Of a stretch of DNA of 42,109 bases, positions 8,922-15,639 are shown piece by piece. The notes below the pieces were generated by a model. It did not search any database and was not told the DNA's origin. It was given only the letters and a program-made list of their open reading frames with translations. Made by a program: the position numbers and the translations under genes. The stretch's first letter is position 1. Every line of letters begins with the position of its first letter. Source of the stretch: Bythopirellula sp. (GTDB taxonomy: Bacteria > Planctomycetota > Planctomycetia > Pirellulales > Lacipirellulaceae); the NCBI GenBank assembly GCA_028285205.1, contig JANQQA010000059.1, positions 1 through 42,109 of the forward strand. Direction: 5' to 3'.

Positions 8922-9023
8922 GCAATCACTGAGTCAGCGCTTGGGTACGTTGGCTAATGCATTACCATTCCGGCGCAACACGAATCTTGAGCTGCTGGTT
9001 GGCGATTCCCAAATACTGCGACG

Positions 9024-9716
9024 CTACCGACGCTCGCGGCTCAACCCGCCAATCAGTCCGGTGGCTACTAGCGCGACCACAAGCAGGATGGTACCCATGG
9101 CCATGCCACGGGCGAATTCGCCTTTGCTGGTTTCCAGGGCGGTCGCGGTGGCCAGGGTGCGAGTTTGATCTTTGATGTTGCCGCCGACCATCATCGCGAT
9201 GCCCAGTTCGCTGACGCAGCGGGCGAAGGCGGTCAAGATGGCAAGCATGACGCCGATGCGGGCTTCGGAGAGATAGGTCAGCCCGCGGCGCACTGGACTC
9301 GCCCCAAGCGTCCAGGCGGTTTCGCCAACGCGCGGATCGAGTGCACTAACCGCGCCGTGTGTGATGCCGACGATGATGGGGATGGCCAGTAGCAATTCGC
9401 CACAGATGATGCCCCAGGGTGAGTACAGCAATTCCAGCGGACCGAGAATCCCACGCCGTGAAAACAAGCCGTAACAGACCATGCCGACGAACACGGTGGG
9501 CAACGCCATACCAACGCGAAACAGCAACACGACCAAGTGATTGCCGACGAACTTGATTCTTGCCAGCGCGACGCCCAGTGGCACGCCTATCAGCGTCGCC
9601 AAAGCGACGGCTGTGGACGAAATGAAAACGGTGCGGAGCGCGGCGGCCAGAATGAGCCGATCGCCGGCTAGTACCAGTCGCATGGCTTCGCAAATTCCAT
9701 CCCACAGGAGTTGCAT
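9024..9716 (-). CDS. tupB: Tungstate ABC transporter permease TupB
   Basis: This 230-residue inner-membrane protein has five to six predicted helices. A cytoplasmic EAA-type loop at about residues 135-160 (VGETAWTLGASPVRRGLTYL) contacts the ATPase. Length and sequence match the single-permease TupB family, which moves tungstate delivered by TupA. It begins 18 bp after the stop of tupA, so the two are one operon. Its orientation, divergent from the moaD-like/aor/fwd genes, fits supply of tungsten to the pterin enzymes encoded there. No cognate tupC ATPase is present beside it; in many bacteria tupC follows directly. A molybdate/vanadate specificity cannot be excluded from the permease alone; TupA is the better guide. 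Confidence 0.85.
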   Translation of the reverse strand: MQLLWDGICEAMRLVLAGDRLILAAALRTVFISSTAVALATLIGVPLGVALARIKFVGNHLVVLLFRVGMALPTVFVGMVCYGLFSRRGILGPLELLYSPWGIICGELLLAIPIIVGITHGAVSALDPRVGETAWTLGASPVRRGLTYLSEARIGVMLAILTAFARCVSELGIAMMVGGNIKDQTRTLATATALETSKGEFARGMAMGTILLVVALVATGLIGGLSRERR

Positions 9717-9734
9717 GAAGGAGCGTCCGCGCGG

Positions 9735-10586
9735 CTATTGGGGTGATACTTCGAGTCGGAGCGGCACGAACAGCTGTTCGCCGGCCAGGCGGTACTCGTC
9801 GATAATTTGCTGTGCGTCTGGCGAGATGAGGTAGTCGACGAATAGACCTGCCAATTCCTCACCCGCGGCGCTACTCTTGTTCGGATTGACGACGATCACA
9901 CCGTAGGGGTTTCTCAAGTCTTCAGACTGAGCGGCCAGCGACTCAAGATCGATTCTACCGCGGAAATTCAGATAGGTGCCGCGATCGGTCAGAACATATG
10001 CCGATTTCTCGTCGGCGATCGTCAGCGTCGCGCCCATGCCTTGACCGCTTTCTTGGTAGGCTGGCCAATTCGGGCGAACATCGATCGCTTCCCACAATCG
10101 CATTTCGCGTTTGTGCGTGCCGCTATCGTCGCCGCGCGAAATGAACGGCGCTTCGCTTGCTGAGATTCTCTTCAGGGCGTCCGTGACGGCGAGATCCTTA
10201 ACGCGCGCCGGATCGTCTGGCGGGCCGAGTAGTTCAAAGGTGTTGTACATCACGTCCTCGCGCCGCACGCCGTGACCGCCGTTCATGAATGCGTCTTCCG
10301 CCGCGCGGGCGTGCACAAACAGGACGTCGACGTCGCCCATTTCGCCGAGTTTCAGTGCCTTGCCGGTTCCCACGGCAATCACCTCTACGCGTACGTTGTG
10401 TTGCTTTTGAAACGGAGGCAGCAGCCGATCGAGCAACCCTGAGTCGCGGGTGCTGGTGGTCGTTGCCATTCGGAGTCGGTCCGGAGCCGTCGCGCGCTGG
10501 TCGCCGCATCCGGCCACCAAAGACAGCAACACGAACAAACTCGCCGACGTGCGTATCGATCCGCTGCTGGGGTAGCTAGAATACAC
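9735..10586 (-). CDS. tupA: Tungstate-binding lipoprotein TupA
   Basis: This 283-residue substrate-binding protein belongs to an ABC importer. A lipoprotein signal (SLFVLLSLVAGCG, lipidated Cys27) is followed by the family signature TTTSTRDSGLLD (about residues 42-53), which forms the oxyanion pocket in TupA proteins. Further conserved segments are GTGKALKLGEMGDVDV, the SRGDDSGTHKRE stretch near 155-167 and the C-terminal PDAQQIIDEY. It captures tungstate with high affinity and passes it to TupB. The frame is open upstream to 10811, but the GTG at 10586 places the lipoprotein signal correctly; its ribosome binding site is weak, so the start is provisional. About 100 bp separate it from the divergent moaD-like gene, likely a shared regulatory region. 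Confidence 0.85.
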   Translation of the reverse strand: MYSSYPSSGSIRTSASLFVLLSLVAGCGDQRATAPDRLRMATTTSTRDSGLLDRLLPPFQKQHNVRVEVIAVGTGKALKLGEMGDVDVLFVHARAAEDAFMNGGHGVRREDVMYNTFELLGPPDDPARVKDLAVTDALKRISASEAPFISRGDDSGTHKREMRLWEAIDVRPNWPAYQESGQGMGATLTIADEKSAYVLTDRGTYLNFRGRIDLESLAAQSEDLRNPYGVIVVNPNKSSAAGEELAGLFVDYLISPDAQQIIDEYRLAGEQLFVPLRLEVSPQ

Positions 10587-10687
10587 GAAAGAGTGCGTCT
10601 CAGTGGGTGAAGGTACGACTGGTTCAATCAGAATGCATGACCGCCATGACAATTGCAAGTGCTCCAGGGCTGTCGTGAGGAGAGGCT

Positions 10688-10948
10688 GTGATTCACGTTG
10701 AACTATTCGGAATCCCGCGTTCGCGCGCGGGCGTCGAAAAGACGACGGCCAAGGGGCCCTGCTTGGGCGATGTGTTGTTGGATCTGTCGGAGCGATTCCC
10801 TGCGCTGGCAAAGGAATGCATCGACGGTCGGAGTTTGCGCGCCGGTTACACGGCGAACTTGCGCGGCGAGCAGTTCATCACCGACCCTGAAACTAGACTT
10901 ACCGACGGCGACACGCTGTTGCTGCTAACGCTCGATGCGGGAGGATAG
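10688..10948 (+). CDS. MoaD/ThiS-family sulfur carrier protein
   Basis: This 86-residue beta-grasp protein has a hydrophobic first strand (MIHVELFG), a conserved LLDLSERFPAL helix region and the diagnostic C-terminal DAGG. In MoaD the terminal Gly-Gly is adenylated and thiocarboxylated to donate sulfur to precursor Z, making molybdopterin. It starts with GTG at 10688 behind a strong GGAGAGG. It is the first gene of the plus-strand C1 series and is followed by an AOR gene after 72 bp. MoaD-like genes beside AOR genes are common in archaea and anaerobic bacteria, which suggests a dedicated tungstopterin supply. No moaE or moeB is nearby, so it must use partners encoded elsewhere. Confidence 0.85.
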   Translation: MIHVELFGIPRSRAGVEKTTAKGPCLGDVLLDLSERFPALAKECIDGRSLRAGYTANLRGEQFITDPETRLTDGDTLLLLTLDAGG

Positions 10949-11020
10949 GAGGAAATGACGATTGCAGCATGACGAGACTCAGAGTGATCTAGTTCGTCAT
11001 GCGGAGGTCGTCATTCACCC

Positions 11021-12805
11021 ATGTACGGTTACCACGGCAACTATCTGCGCATCGATGTCTCGACTGGCGAAACGCACCGAGTCCCGCTCGCCGAGTCGAC
11101 CCTGCGCGAGTTCGTCGGTGGCAGTGGGCTGGGCGTCAGGATTCTGCTCGACGAAAACGCAGCGGAAGTCGAGCCGCTGTCGCCGGAGGCGGCCCTCGCA
11201 TTTGTCTTCAGCCCGTTGGTGGGCAGCCCACTCACCACGTCTGCCAAGTTCGCAGTAGTCAGCAAGAGCCCGCTGACCGCGCGGATCAACGATTCGCTGG
11301 CCAGCAGCGGGTTTGCAATTGCCGGGAAGAAGACAGGCCACGACGCGCTGGTGATCACGGGACGCGCGCGGCAACCTTCGATTCTGGTGATTGAAGACGA
11401 GCAGGTGCGGCTACTGCCCGCCGACCACATCGCGGGCATGACAACTTCAGACGCGGAACAGAAACTCAAGCAGCAATTGGGCGAGCGGTTTCAACTCGCT
11501 GTCATCGGACCGGCGGGCGAACGCTTAGTGCGCTACGCAACGATCTCCCACGACGGCCGCCATGCGGGACGCGGCGGCAGTGGTGCCGTGCTTGGCGCGA
11601 AGAACATTAAAGCCGTTGCCGTTTGTGGATCTAGACGTTGTGAATGGGCCGAACCCGACCTGCTCACCCAACTGGCCAAGTCGCTCTCAGCCAAATCGTT
11701 CGGCCCCGCGACCGCCAAGTATCGCGAACTCGGCACCGCATCGAACTTGCTCGTGTTCAATCGCCTGAATGTGCTGCCGACGCGCAATTTTCAACAGGGT
11801 TCATTCCCGAGTGCGGAAGCACTCTCGCCGGAGCAAATGCAGCAGAGCCGCGAGCGTACGCGTGCTTCGTGTGTGGCCTGTACGATCGGTTGCGAACACA
11901 TCTACTCACTTGGCAACAACAGCAACGGCAAAGCCCAGAGCGTGCGGATCGAATACGAAAACTTGTTCGCGCTCGGACCGCTGTGCGGCGTGTCGGATCC
12001 GGAAGTCGTGCTCGAGTCCTCACGATTCTGCGACGAGCAAGGTCTCGATACGATCAGCGCCGGCGGCACGATCGCTTTCGCAATGGAATGCGCTGAGCGT
12101 GGCTACCTCTCTGCAATCGGACTCGATGCGCCGTGGCTGCGTTTTGGCAACGGCCCTGCCCTGCTCCGCGCGCTCCAGGAAATTGCCGACGGTACCGAAC
12201 TTGGGCAGAGGCTGGCTCAAGGCAGTCGCCGCTTCGCGCAGGAAGTGGGCCGCGACTCGATCAAGTTTGCTCCCCAGGTGAAGGGGCTGGAACTGCCTGG
12301 CTACGATCCGCGCGGATTGCAGACGATGGCGTTGGGGTTTGCCGTCGGTTCGCGTGGCGCCGATCATAACCGCTCAGGTGCGTACGAAGTTGATTTTTCC
12401 GAAGCCGTCGATCGGCGCGACGTGGGTCCCGAAGCCGCCCAACTGGCCGTCGAGACCGAAGACAAAGCGGCCATCATGGATTCACTTATCTTGTGCAAGT
12501 TTCTCCGCGGCGTATTTGTCGACTATTTTGGCGAAGCCGCGGAGATGTTGCGGCTGGTCACCGGTTGGGAAGTCTCGGCCAACGAGCTGCGCGCAACCGC
12601 CCAACGCATTGTTGAGGCGAAGAAGGAGTTCAACATTCGCGCTGGTTGGACGCCCGTTGAGGACACGCTGCCTGAGCGCATGCTGAGCACCCCGCTACCC
12701 GACGACGCGCGGGCGGAACTCTCGACAGAGCGTCTGCAGCAGTTGGTCAGAGCGTACAACGTCGCGCGCGGTTGGTCGGAGGACGGTTATCCAGCGTCGA
12801 GGTGA
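11021..12805 (+). CDS. aor: Tungsten-containing aldehyde:ferredoxin oxidoreductase (AOR family)
   Basis: This 594-residue protein is the normal size for the family. The N-terminal domain carries AGRGGSGAVLGAKN (about 182-195), which binds the bis-tungstopterin. The [4Fe-4S] ligands are Cys284, Cys287, Cys291 (CVACTIGC) and Cys492 (LILCKF). The second pterin-binding motif is D338-E-Q-G-L-D343, and PGYDPRG (426-432) is also conserved. These enzymes oxidise aldehydes to carboxylates with ferredoxin as electron acceptor. The substrate here is unknown; formaldehyde or aldehydes from C1 or sugar breakdown are plausible. Placement between the MoaD-like gene and the Fae homologue, opposite tupAB, supports a tungsten enzyme working in or beside the C1 module. 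It could also be a paralogous AOR of unknown substrate. Confidence 0.93.
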   Translation: MYGYHGNYLRIDVSTGETHRVPLAESTLREFVGGSGLGVRILLDENAAEVEPLSPEAALAFVFSPLVGSPLTTSAKFAVVSKSPLTARINDSLASSGFAIAGKKTGHDALVITGRARQPSILVIEDEQVRLLPADHIAGMTTSDAEQKLKQQLGERFQLAVIGPAGERLVRYATISHDGRHAGRGGSGAVLGAKNIKAVAVCGSRRCEWAEPDLLTQLAKSLSAKSFGPATAKYRELGTASNLLVFNRLNVLPTRNFQQGSFPSAEALSPEQMQQSRERTRASCVACTIGCEHIYSLGNNSNGKAQSVRIEYENLFALGPLCGVSDPEVVLESSRFCDEQGLDTISAGGTIAFAMECAERGYLSAIGLDAPWLRFGNGPALLRALQEIADGTELGQRLAQGSRRFAQEVGRDSIKFAPQVKGLELPGYDPRGLQTMALGFAVGSRGADHNRSGAYEVDFSEAVDRRDVGPEAAQLAVETEDKAAIMDSLILCKFLRGVFVDYFGEAAEMLRLVTGWEVSANELRATAQRIVEAKKEFNIRAGWTPVEDTLPERMLSTPLPDDARAELSTERLQQLVRAYNVARGWSEDGYPASR

Positions 12806-12850
12806 CTGGGGCCTGCGGTGTGTTTGGCTGACGTTTTCTCGCAGCTTTTC

Positions 12851-12904
12851 AGCAGGTTGCTTTGGCGGTAGGCTTGTAGGCTCACTTCTTCACTCCAACC
12901 TGCT
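12851..12904. repeat. Inverted repeat in leader of Fae homologue
   Basis: AGCAGGTTG (12851-12859) is exactly complementary to CAACCTGCT (12896-12904) across 36 bases. The right arm ends about 21 bp before the ATG of the Fae homologue and just before its AAGGA. It may be an mRNA leader structure, an operator pair or a repeat remnant. Confidence 0.4.
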
Positions 12905-12925
12905 CTGATAAGGATGGCAATTTTC

Positions 12926-13474
12926 ATGGCTGATCGCATCGTATTTCGTTCTGGCGAGTCCCTCGTGGCTGGTGGCCCTCCTTTTACCGCGGCCGAACCG
13001 GAAGTCGTCATCGGCGAACTCGATGGTCCTGTCGGCACTGCGCTCGCGACCCTCACGGGTGACCAGTCGATGGGGCACTCGAAGGTGTTCGCAATTCTCA
13101 ACACCGATATTCAGGTCCGGCCGGTTACGCTTTGCGTTAGCAAGGTCACGGTGAAAAACTCGCGATACACCAACATCCTGATGGGCACCGTCCAAGCCGC
13201 GATTGCCAATGGAGTGCTCGACGCGGTGCGCGCTGGTGACATCCCGAAAGAAAAAGCAAATGACCTGGGGATCATCTGCAGCGTGTGGCTCAACCCGGGT
13301 GTGATCGACGACGACAACCTGGATCACAAAGCGCTTTTCGAAATTCACCGCAAAGCCATGGCCCAGGCCATCCACAAAGCGATGCATAACGAGCCCACGA
13401 TCGATTGGTTGTTAGAAAACCAAGACAAGATCACTCACAAGTATTATCAAATGGGTTTGGACGGCAAGATCTAA
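12926..13474 (+). CDS. Formaldehyde-activating enzyme (Fae) homologue
   Basis: This 182-residue protein matches the Fae family over its whole length: GESLV near residues 10-14, a strand ending VVIG (27-30), IQVRPVTLCVSKVTVKNSRY, the DIPKEKANDLGIICSV region and a C-terminal HKAMHNEP helix. Fae condenses formaldehyde with tetrahydromethanopterin to methylene-H4MPT in the cytoplasm. The catalytic His17 of Methylorubrum Fae lies in AHIDLIIG; here the equivalent is AEPEVVIG, placing Glu24 at that position. This and the extended tail mark it as a divergent Fae-like paralogue (Fae2/Fae3 types are known in planctomycetes). The function may differ, for example another aldehyde or pterin-binding role. 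ATG at 12926 is preferred over 12914 for spacing to AAGGA. Confidence 0.85.
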   Translation: MADRIVFRSGESLVAGGPPFTAAEPEVVIGELDGPVGTALATLTGDQSMGHSKVFAILNTDIQVRPVTLCVSKVTVKNSRYTNILMGTVQAAIANGVLDAVRAGDIPKEKANDLGIICSVWLNPGVIDDDNLDHKALFEIHRKAMAQAIHKAMHNEPTIDWLLENQDKITHKYYQMGLDGKI

Positions 13475-13612
13475 GATTTCGTCGTCGCATTCACGGCGGT
13501 TGGCGATACCCCCTGCAATTGGTTTGGTAGACCTCGACGCGATGCGGAGCATACTGGTGTCCGCGAGAAGGAAGTGGCTTGCACTTGCTCATCTTCCAGC
13601 GAGAATAGCTGC

Positions 13613-13966
13613 ATGGCTGAAATTTTCATTCTCATCCCCGGACGCACCAGCGAGCAAGGCTGTGGCATTAGCGAGGGCAAGTTCCTCGATAAGTACCAGC
13701 AGCAGATCAATTCGCTGCAGGTCGCCCCTGGGGACATGCAGCGTTTGGGGCTAGCCGAAGGCGACCGCGTGCGGCTGACCAGCTGCGAACGCGGTCAGCA
13801 GGTCGAGGTGACCGTCGTCGAGGCCAAAGGCGACGAGTTGCCCGAAGGATTGCTGTTTATCGCCTACGGCGACATTTCCAGCAAACTGATGGGCGGCGAC
13901 ACCCACGGTTCGGGGATGCCCACAAGTAAGGGAATCGATGTGGAGTTGGAGGTTTTGGGCAAATGA
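13613..13966 (+). CDS. fwdD: Formylmethanofuran dehydrogenase subunit D-like (stand-alone)
   Basis: This 117-residue protein matches the molybdopterin-dinucleotide-binding domain: strand-rich, with GRTSEQGCGISEGK near the start, VAPGDMQRLGLAEGDRVRL in the middle and the LPEGLLFIAYGD...GGDTHGSGMPTSKG stretch typical of FwdD/FmdD. In archaeal complexes this domain closes over one pterin guanine dinucleotide held by FwdB. It is encoded directly before fwdB as a separate gene. The frame runs upstream to 13574 but ATG at 13613 starts the conserved part. Its stop codon overlaps an intergenic inverted repeat. The presence of D matters, since as far as I know the methylotroph Fhc complex has no such subunit, and it points to a cofactor-containing FwdB. 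Confidence 0.85.
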   Translation: MAEIFILIPGRTSEQGCGISEGKFLDKYQQQINSLQVAPGDMQRLGLAEGDRVRLTSCERGQQVEVTVVEAKGDELPEGLLFIAYGDISSKLMGGDTHGSGMPTSKGIDVELEVLGK

Positions 13967-14022
13967 CCAATGGAATCTCGGCAATTCCCCAAATCATTGG
14001 TCATTGGGGCTTGGTCATTCCG
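13964..14022. repeat. Intergenic inverted repeat, TGACCAATG family
   Basis: TGACCAATG (13964-13972) and CATTGGTCA (13995-14003) are exact complements, followed by a further GGCTTGGTCATT unit. The left arm contains the TGA stop of fwdD. Related TTGGTCATTGGTCATT units recur at 21501-21580, so this is a dispersed family. Confidence 0.7.
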
Positions 14023-14182
14023 TCGGCGAAACTGTTGCTTAGACGGTCTGTTTGCCGACATAATAGACACTCGGCGTGAGAACGCCACGATTGATCGGAG
14101 CGGATGCTCCCGTCGCCTGTCGCTGTGGTACGAAAGCGAGTTGGCGAGATTTTCTGAGTCGTGCCGTGTGAGCTCTTCCTCC

Positions 14183-15520
14183 ATGGCTACCGTTGAAAGC
14201 AGTGTTCCCGCGACCGGTGAACTGAAGATCGTCGAAGACGCGACTTGCACCTTCTGCGGCTGCGTGTGCGACGACATTGATCTGACGGTCGAGAACAATC
14301 AAATCACCAAAGCCAAACGCGCATGCGTGCTCGGCAAGGCGTGGTTCCTAAATCACGAGATCGAAGAAAAACCCTCCTGCCTGATCGACGGCAAGCCGGC
14401 CACGCTGGAGCAAGGCTACGATCGCGCCGCTCAGATTCTCACCGGCGGAAAGTACCCAATTGTTTACGGGCTGAGCGATTCGCCGTGCGAAGCCCAGCGC
14501 GTGGCGGTCAGCATTACAGACTGGATTGACGGGACGATCGACACCACCACCAGCGTATGCCACGGACCGTCGGGCATGGCGTTTCAGGGAGTGGGAGAAG
14601 TGACTTGTTCGCTGGGCGAAGTCACCAATCGCGGCGACTTCATTATGTTCTGGGGCTCCAACCCAGCGGAGAGTCATCCACGCCACTTCACGAAGTACAG
14701 TCTGATGCCCAAGGGCATGTTCGTACCCAACGGACGCAAAGATCGCACCTGCGTAATTGTCGACGTGCGTAAGACCAAAAGTGCCAAGGCAGCCGATATC
14801 TTTTTGCAGATCAAACCGCGCAAAGACTTCGAAGGCCTGTGGACCTTGCGAGCGCTGGCCAAGGGCGTCGAGCTAGATCCCAAAGTCGTCAAGGAAGAAA
14901 CAGGTATCGAGCTGGCCGTGTGGCAGGACGTGATGGATCGCATGAAGGCAGCCAAGTTCGGTGTGATCTTCTTCGGCATGGGACTGACCATGACGCGCGG
15001 CAAACACGCCAACAGTGAGGCATTGCTCGCGCTGACCCGCGACATGAACGACCACACGCGTTTCGTCGCCAAGCCGAACCGCGGCCACGGCAACGTCACC
15101 GGCGCCGACAACGTCGTCTCGTGGCGGACCGGTTATCCGTTTGGTGTGAATCACAACCGCGGCTATCCGCGTTTCAATCCAGGTGAGTACACGACATCCG
15201 ACACCCTCGCCAATGGTGAGGCCGATTGCGGGATGATGATCGCCTGCGACCCGATGGCCAACTTCTCGCAACCAGCACGGGAGCATCTGGCATCGATCCC
15301 CTACATCGCCTTGGATGCCAAGGAAACCCCCACCACGCGTGCCGCCGCGGTGGCGTTCACCGTCGCGACCTACGGCATCAACGCCCCCGGGACCGTCTAT
15401 CGCATGGACGATGTACCGATCCCGTTGCGTCCGGCGTTCGAGTCACCCCATCCGAGCGATTTCGACGTGCTCACCAACATTGAACGTCGCGTGAAAGCCA
15501 TCAAAGGGATTAGCGGCTAA
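14183..15520 (+). CDS. fwdB: Formylmethanofuran dehydrogenase subunit B-like (copy 1)
   Basis: This 445-residue protein of the molybdopterin oxidoreductase superfamily has an N-terminal iron-sulfur motif CTFCGCVC (Cys22, 25, 29, with an extra Cys27) and a fourth cysteine in KRACVLG (Cys48). SVCHGPSG carries Cys126-His127, the position of the metal-coordinating Cys and catalytic His in archaeal FwdB/FmdB. Other family segments are GSNPAESHPRH, FFGMGLTMTRGKHANSEAL and the NRGYPRFNPGEYT stretch. In archaea FwdB reduces CO2 to formate, or the reverse, at a bis-pterin Mo/W centre. The methylotroph FhcB is reported to lack these cofactors, but the ligands are kept here. The frame is open to 13970, but ATG at 14183 fits the conserved start. 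FwdA follows after 119 bp. Confidence 0.92.
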   Translation: MATVESSVPATGELKIVEDATCTFCGCVCDDIDLTVENNQITKAKRACVLGKAWFLNHEIEEKPSCLIDGKPATLEQGYDRAAQILTGGKYPIVYGLSDSPCEAQRVAVSITDWIDGTIDTTTSVCHGPSGMAFQGVGEVTCSLGEVTNRGDFIMFWGSNPAESHPRHFTKYSLMPKGMFVPNGRKDRTCVIVDVRKTKSAKAADIFLQIKPRKDFEGLWTLRALAKGVELDPKVVKEETGIELAVWQDVMDRMKAAKFGVIFFGMGLTMTRGKHANSEALLALTRDMNDHTRFVAKPNRGHGNVTGADNVVSWRTGYPFGVNHNRGYPRFNPGEYTTSDTLANGEADCGMMIACDPMANFSQPAREHLASIPYIALDAKETPTTRAAAVAFTVATYGINAPGTVYRMDDVPIPLRPAFESPHPSDFDVLTNIERRVKAIKGISG

Positions 15521-15533
15521 GTACGTAAATGAA

Positions 15534-15630
15534 TCACGCAGAGACACAGAGACGCAGGGAGTGTGAGGAGTTGGTCGAGCCGACTCCAACGTTTTCTTGT
15601 ATTGCTCTGCGTCTCTGCGCCTCTGCGTGA
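15534..15630. repeat. Intergenic inverted-repeat element, GCAGAGAC family
   Basis: 24-base arms at 15534-15557 and 15607-15630 (built from GCAGAGACxCAGAGACGCAG) are complementary except for two positions. An inner stem GGAGTTGG (15567-15574)/CCGACTCC (15580-15587) with a 5-base loop lies inside. It fills the gap between fwdB and fwdA. The other strand could pair better through G-U wobbles. Confidence 0.75.
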
Positions 15631-15639
15631 GACTCTTCG

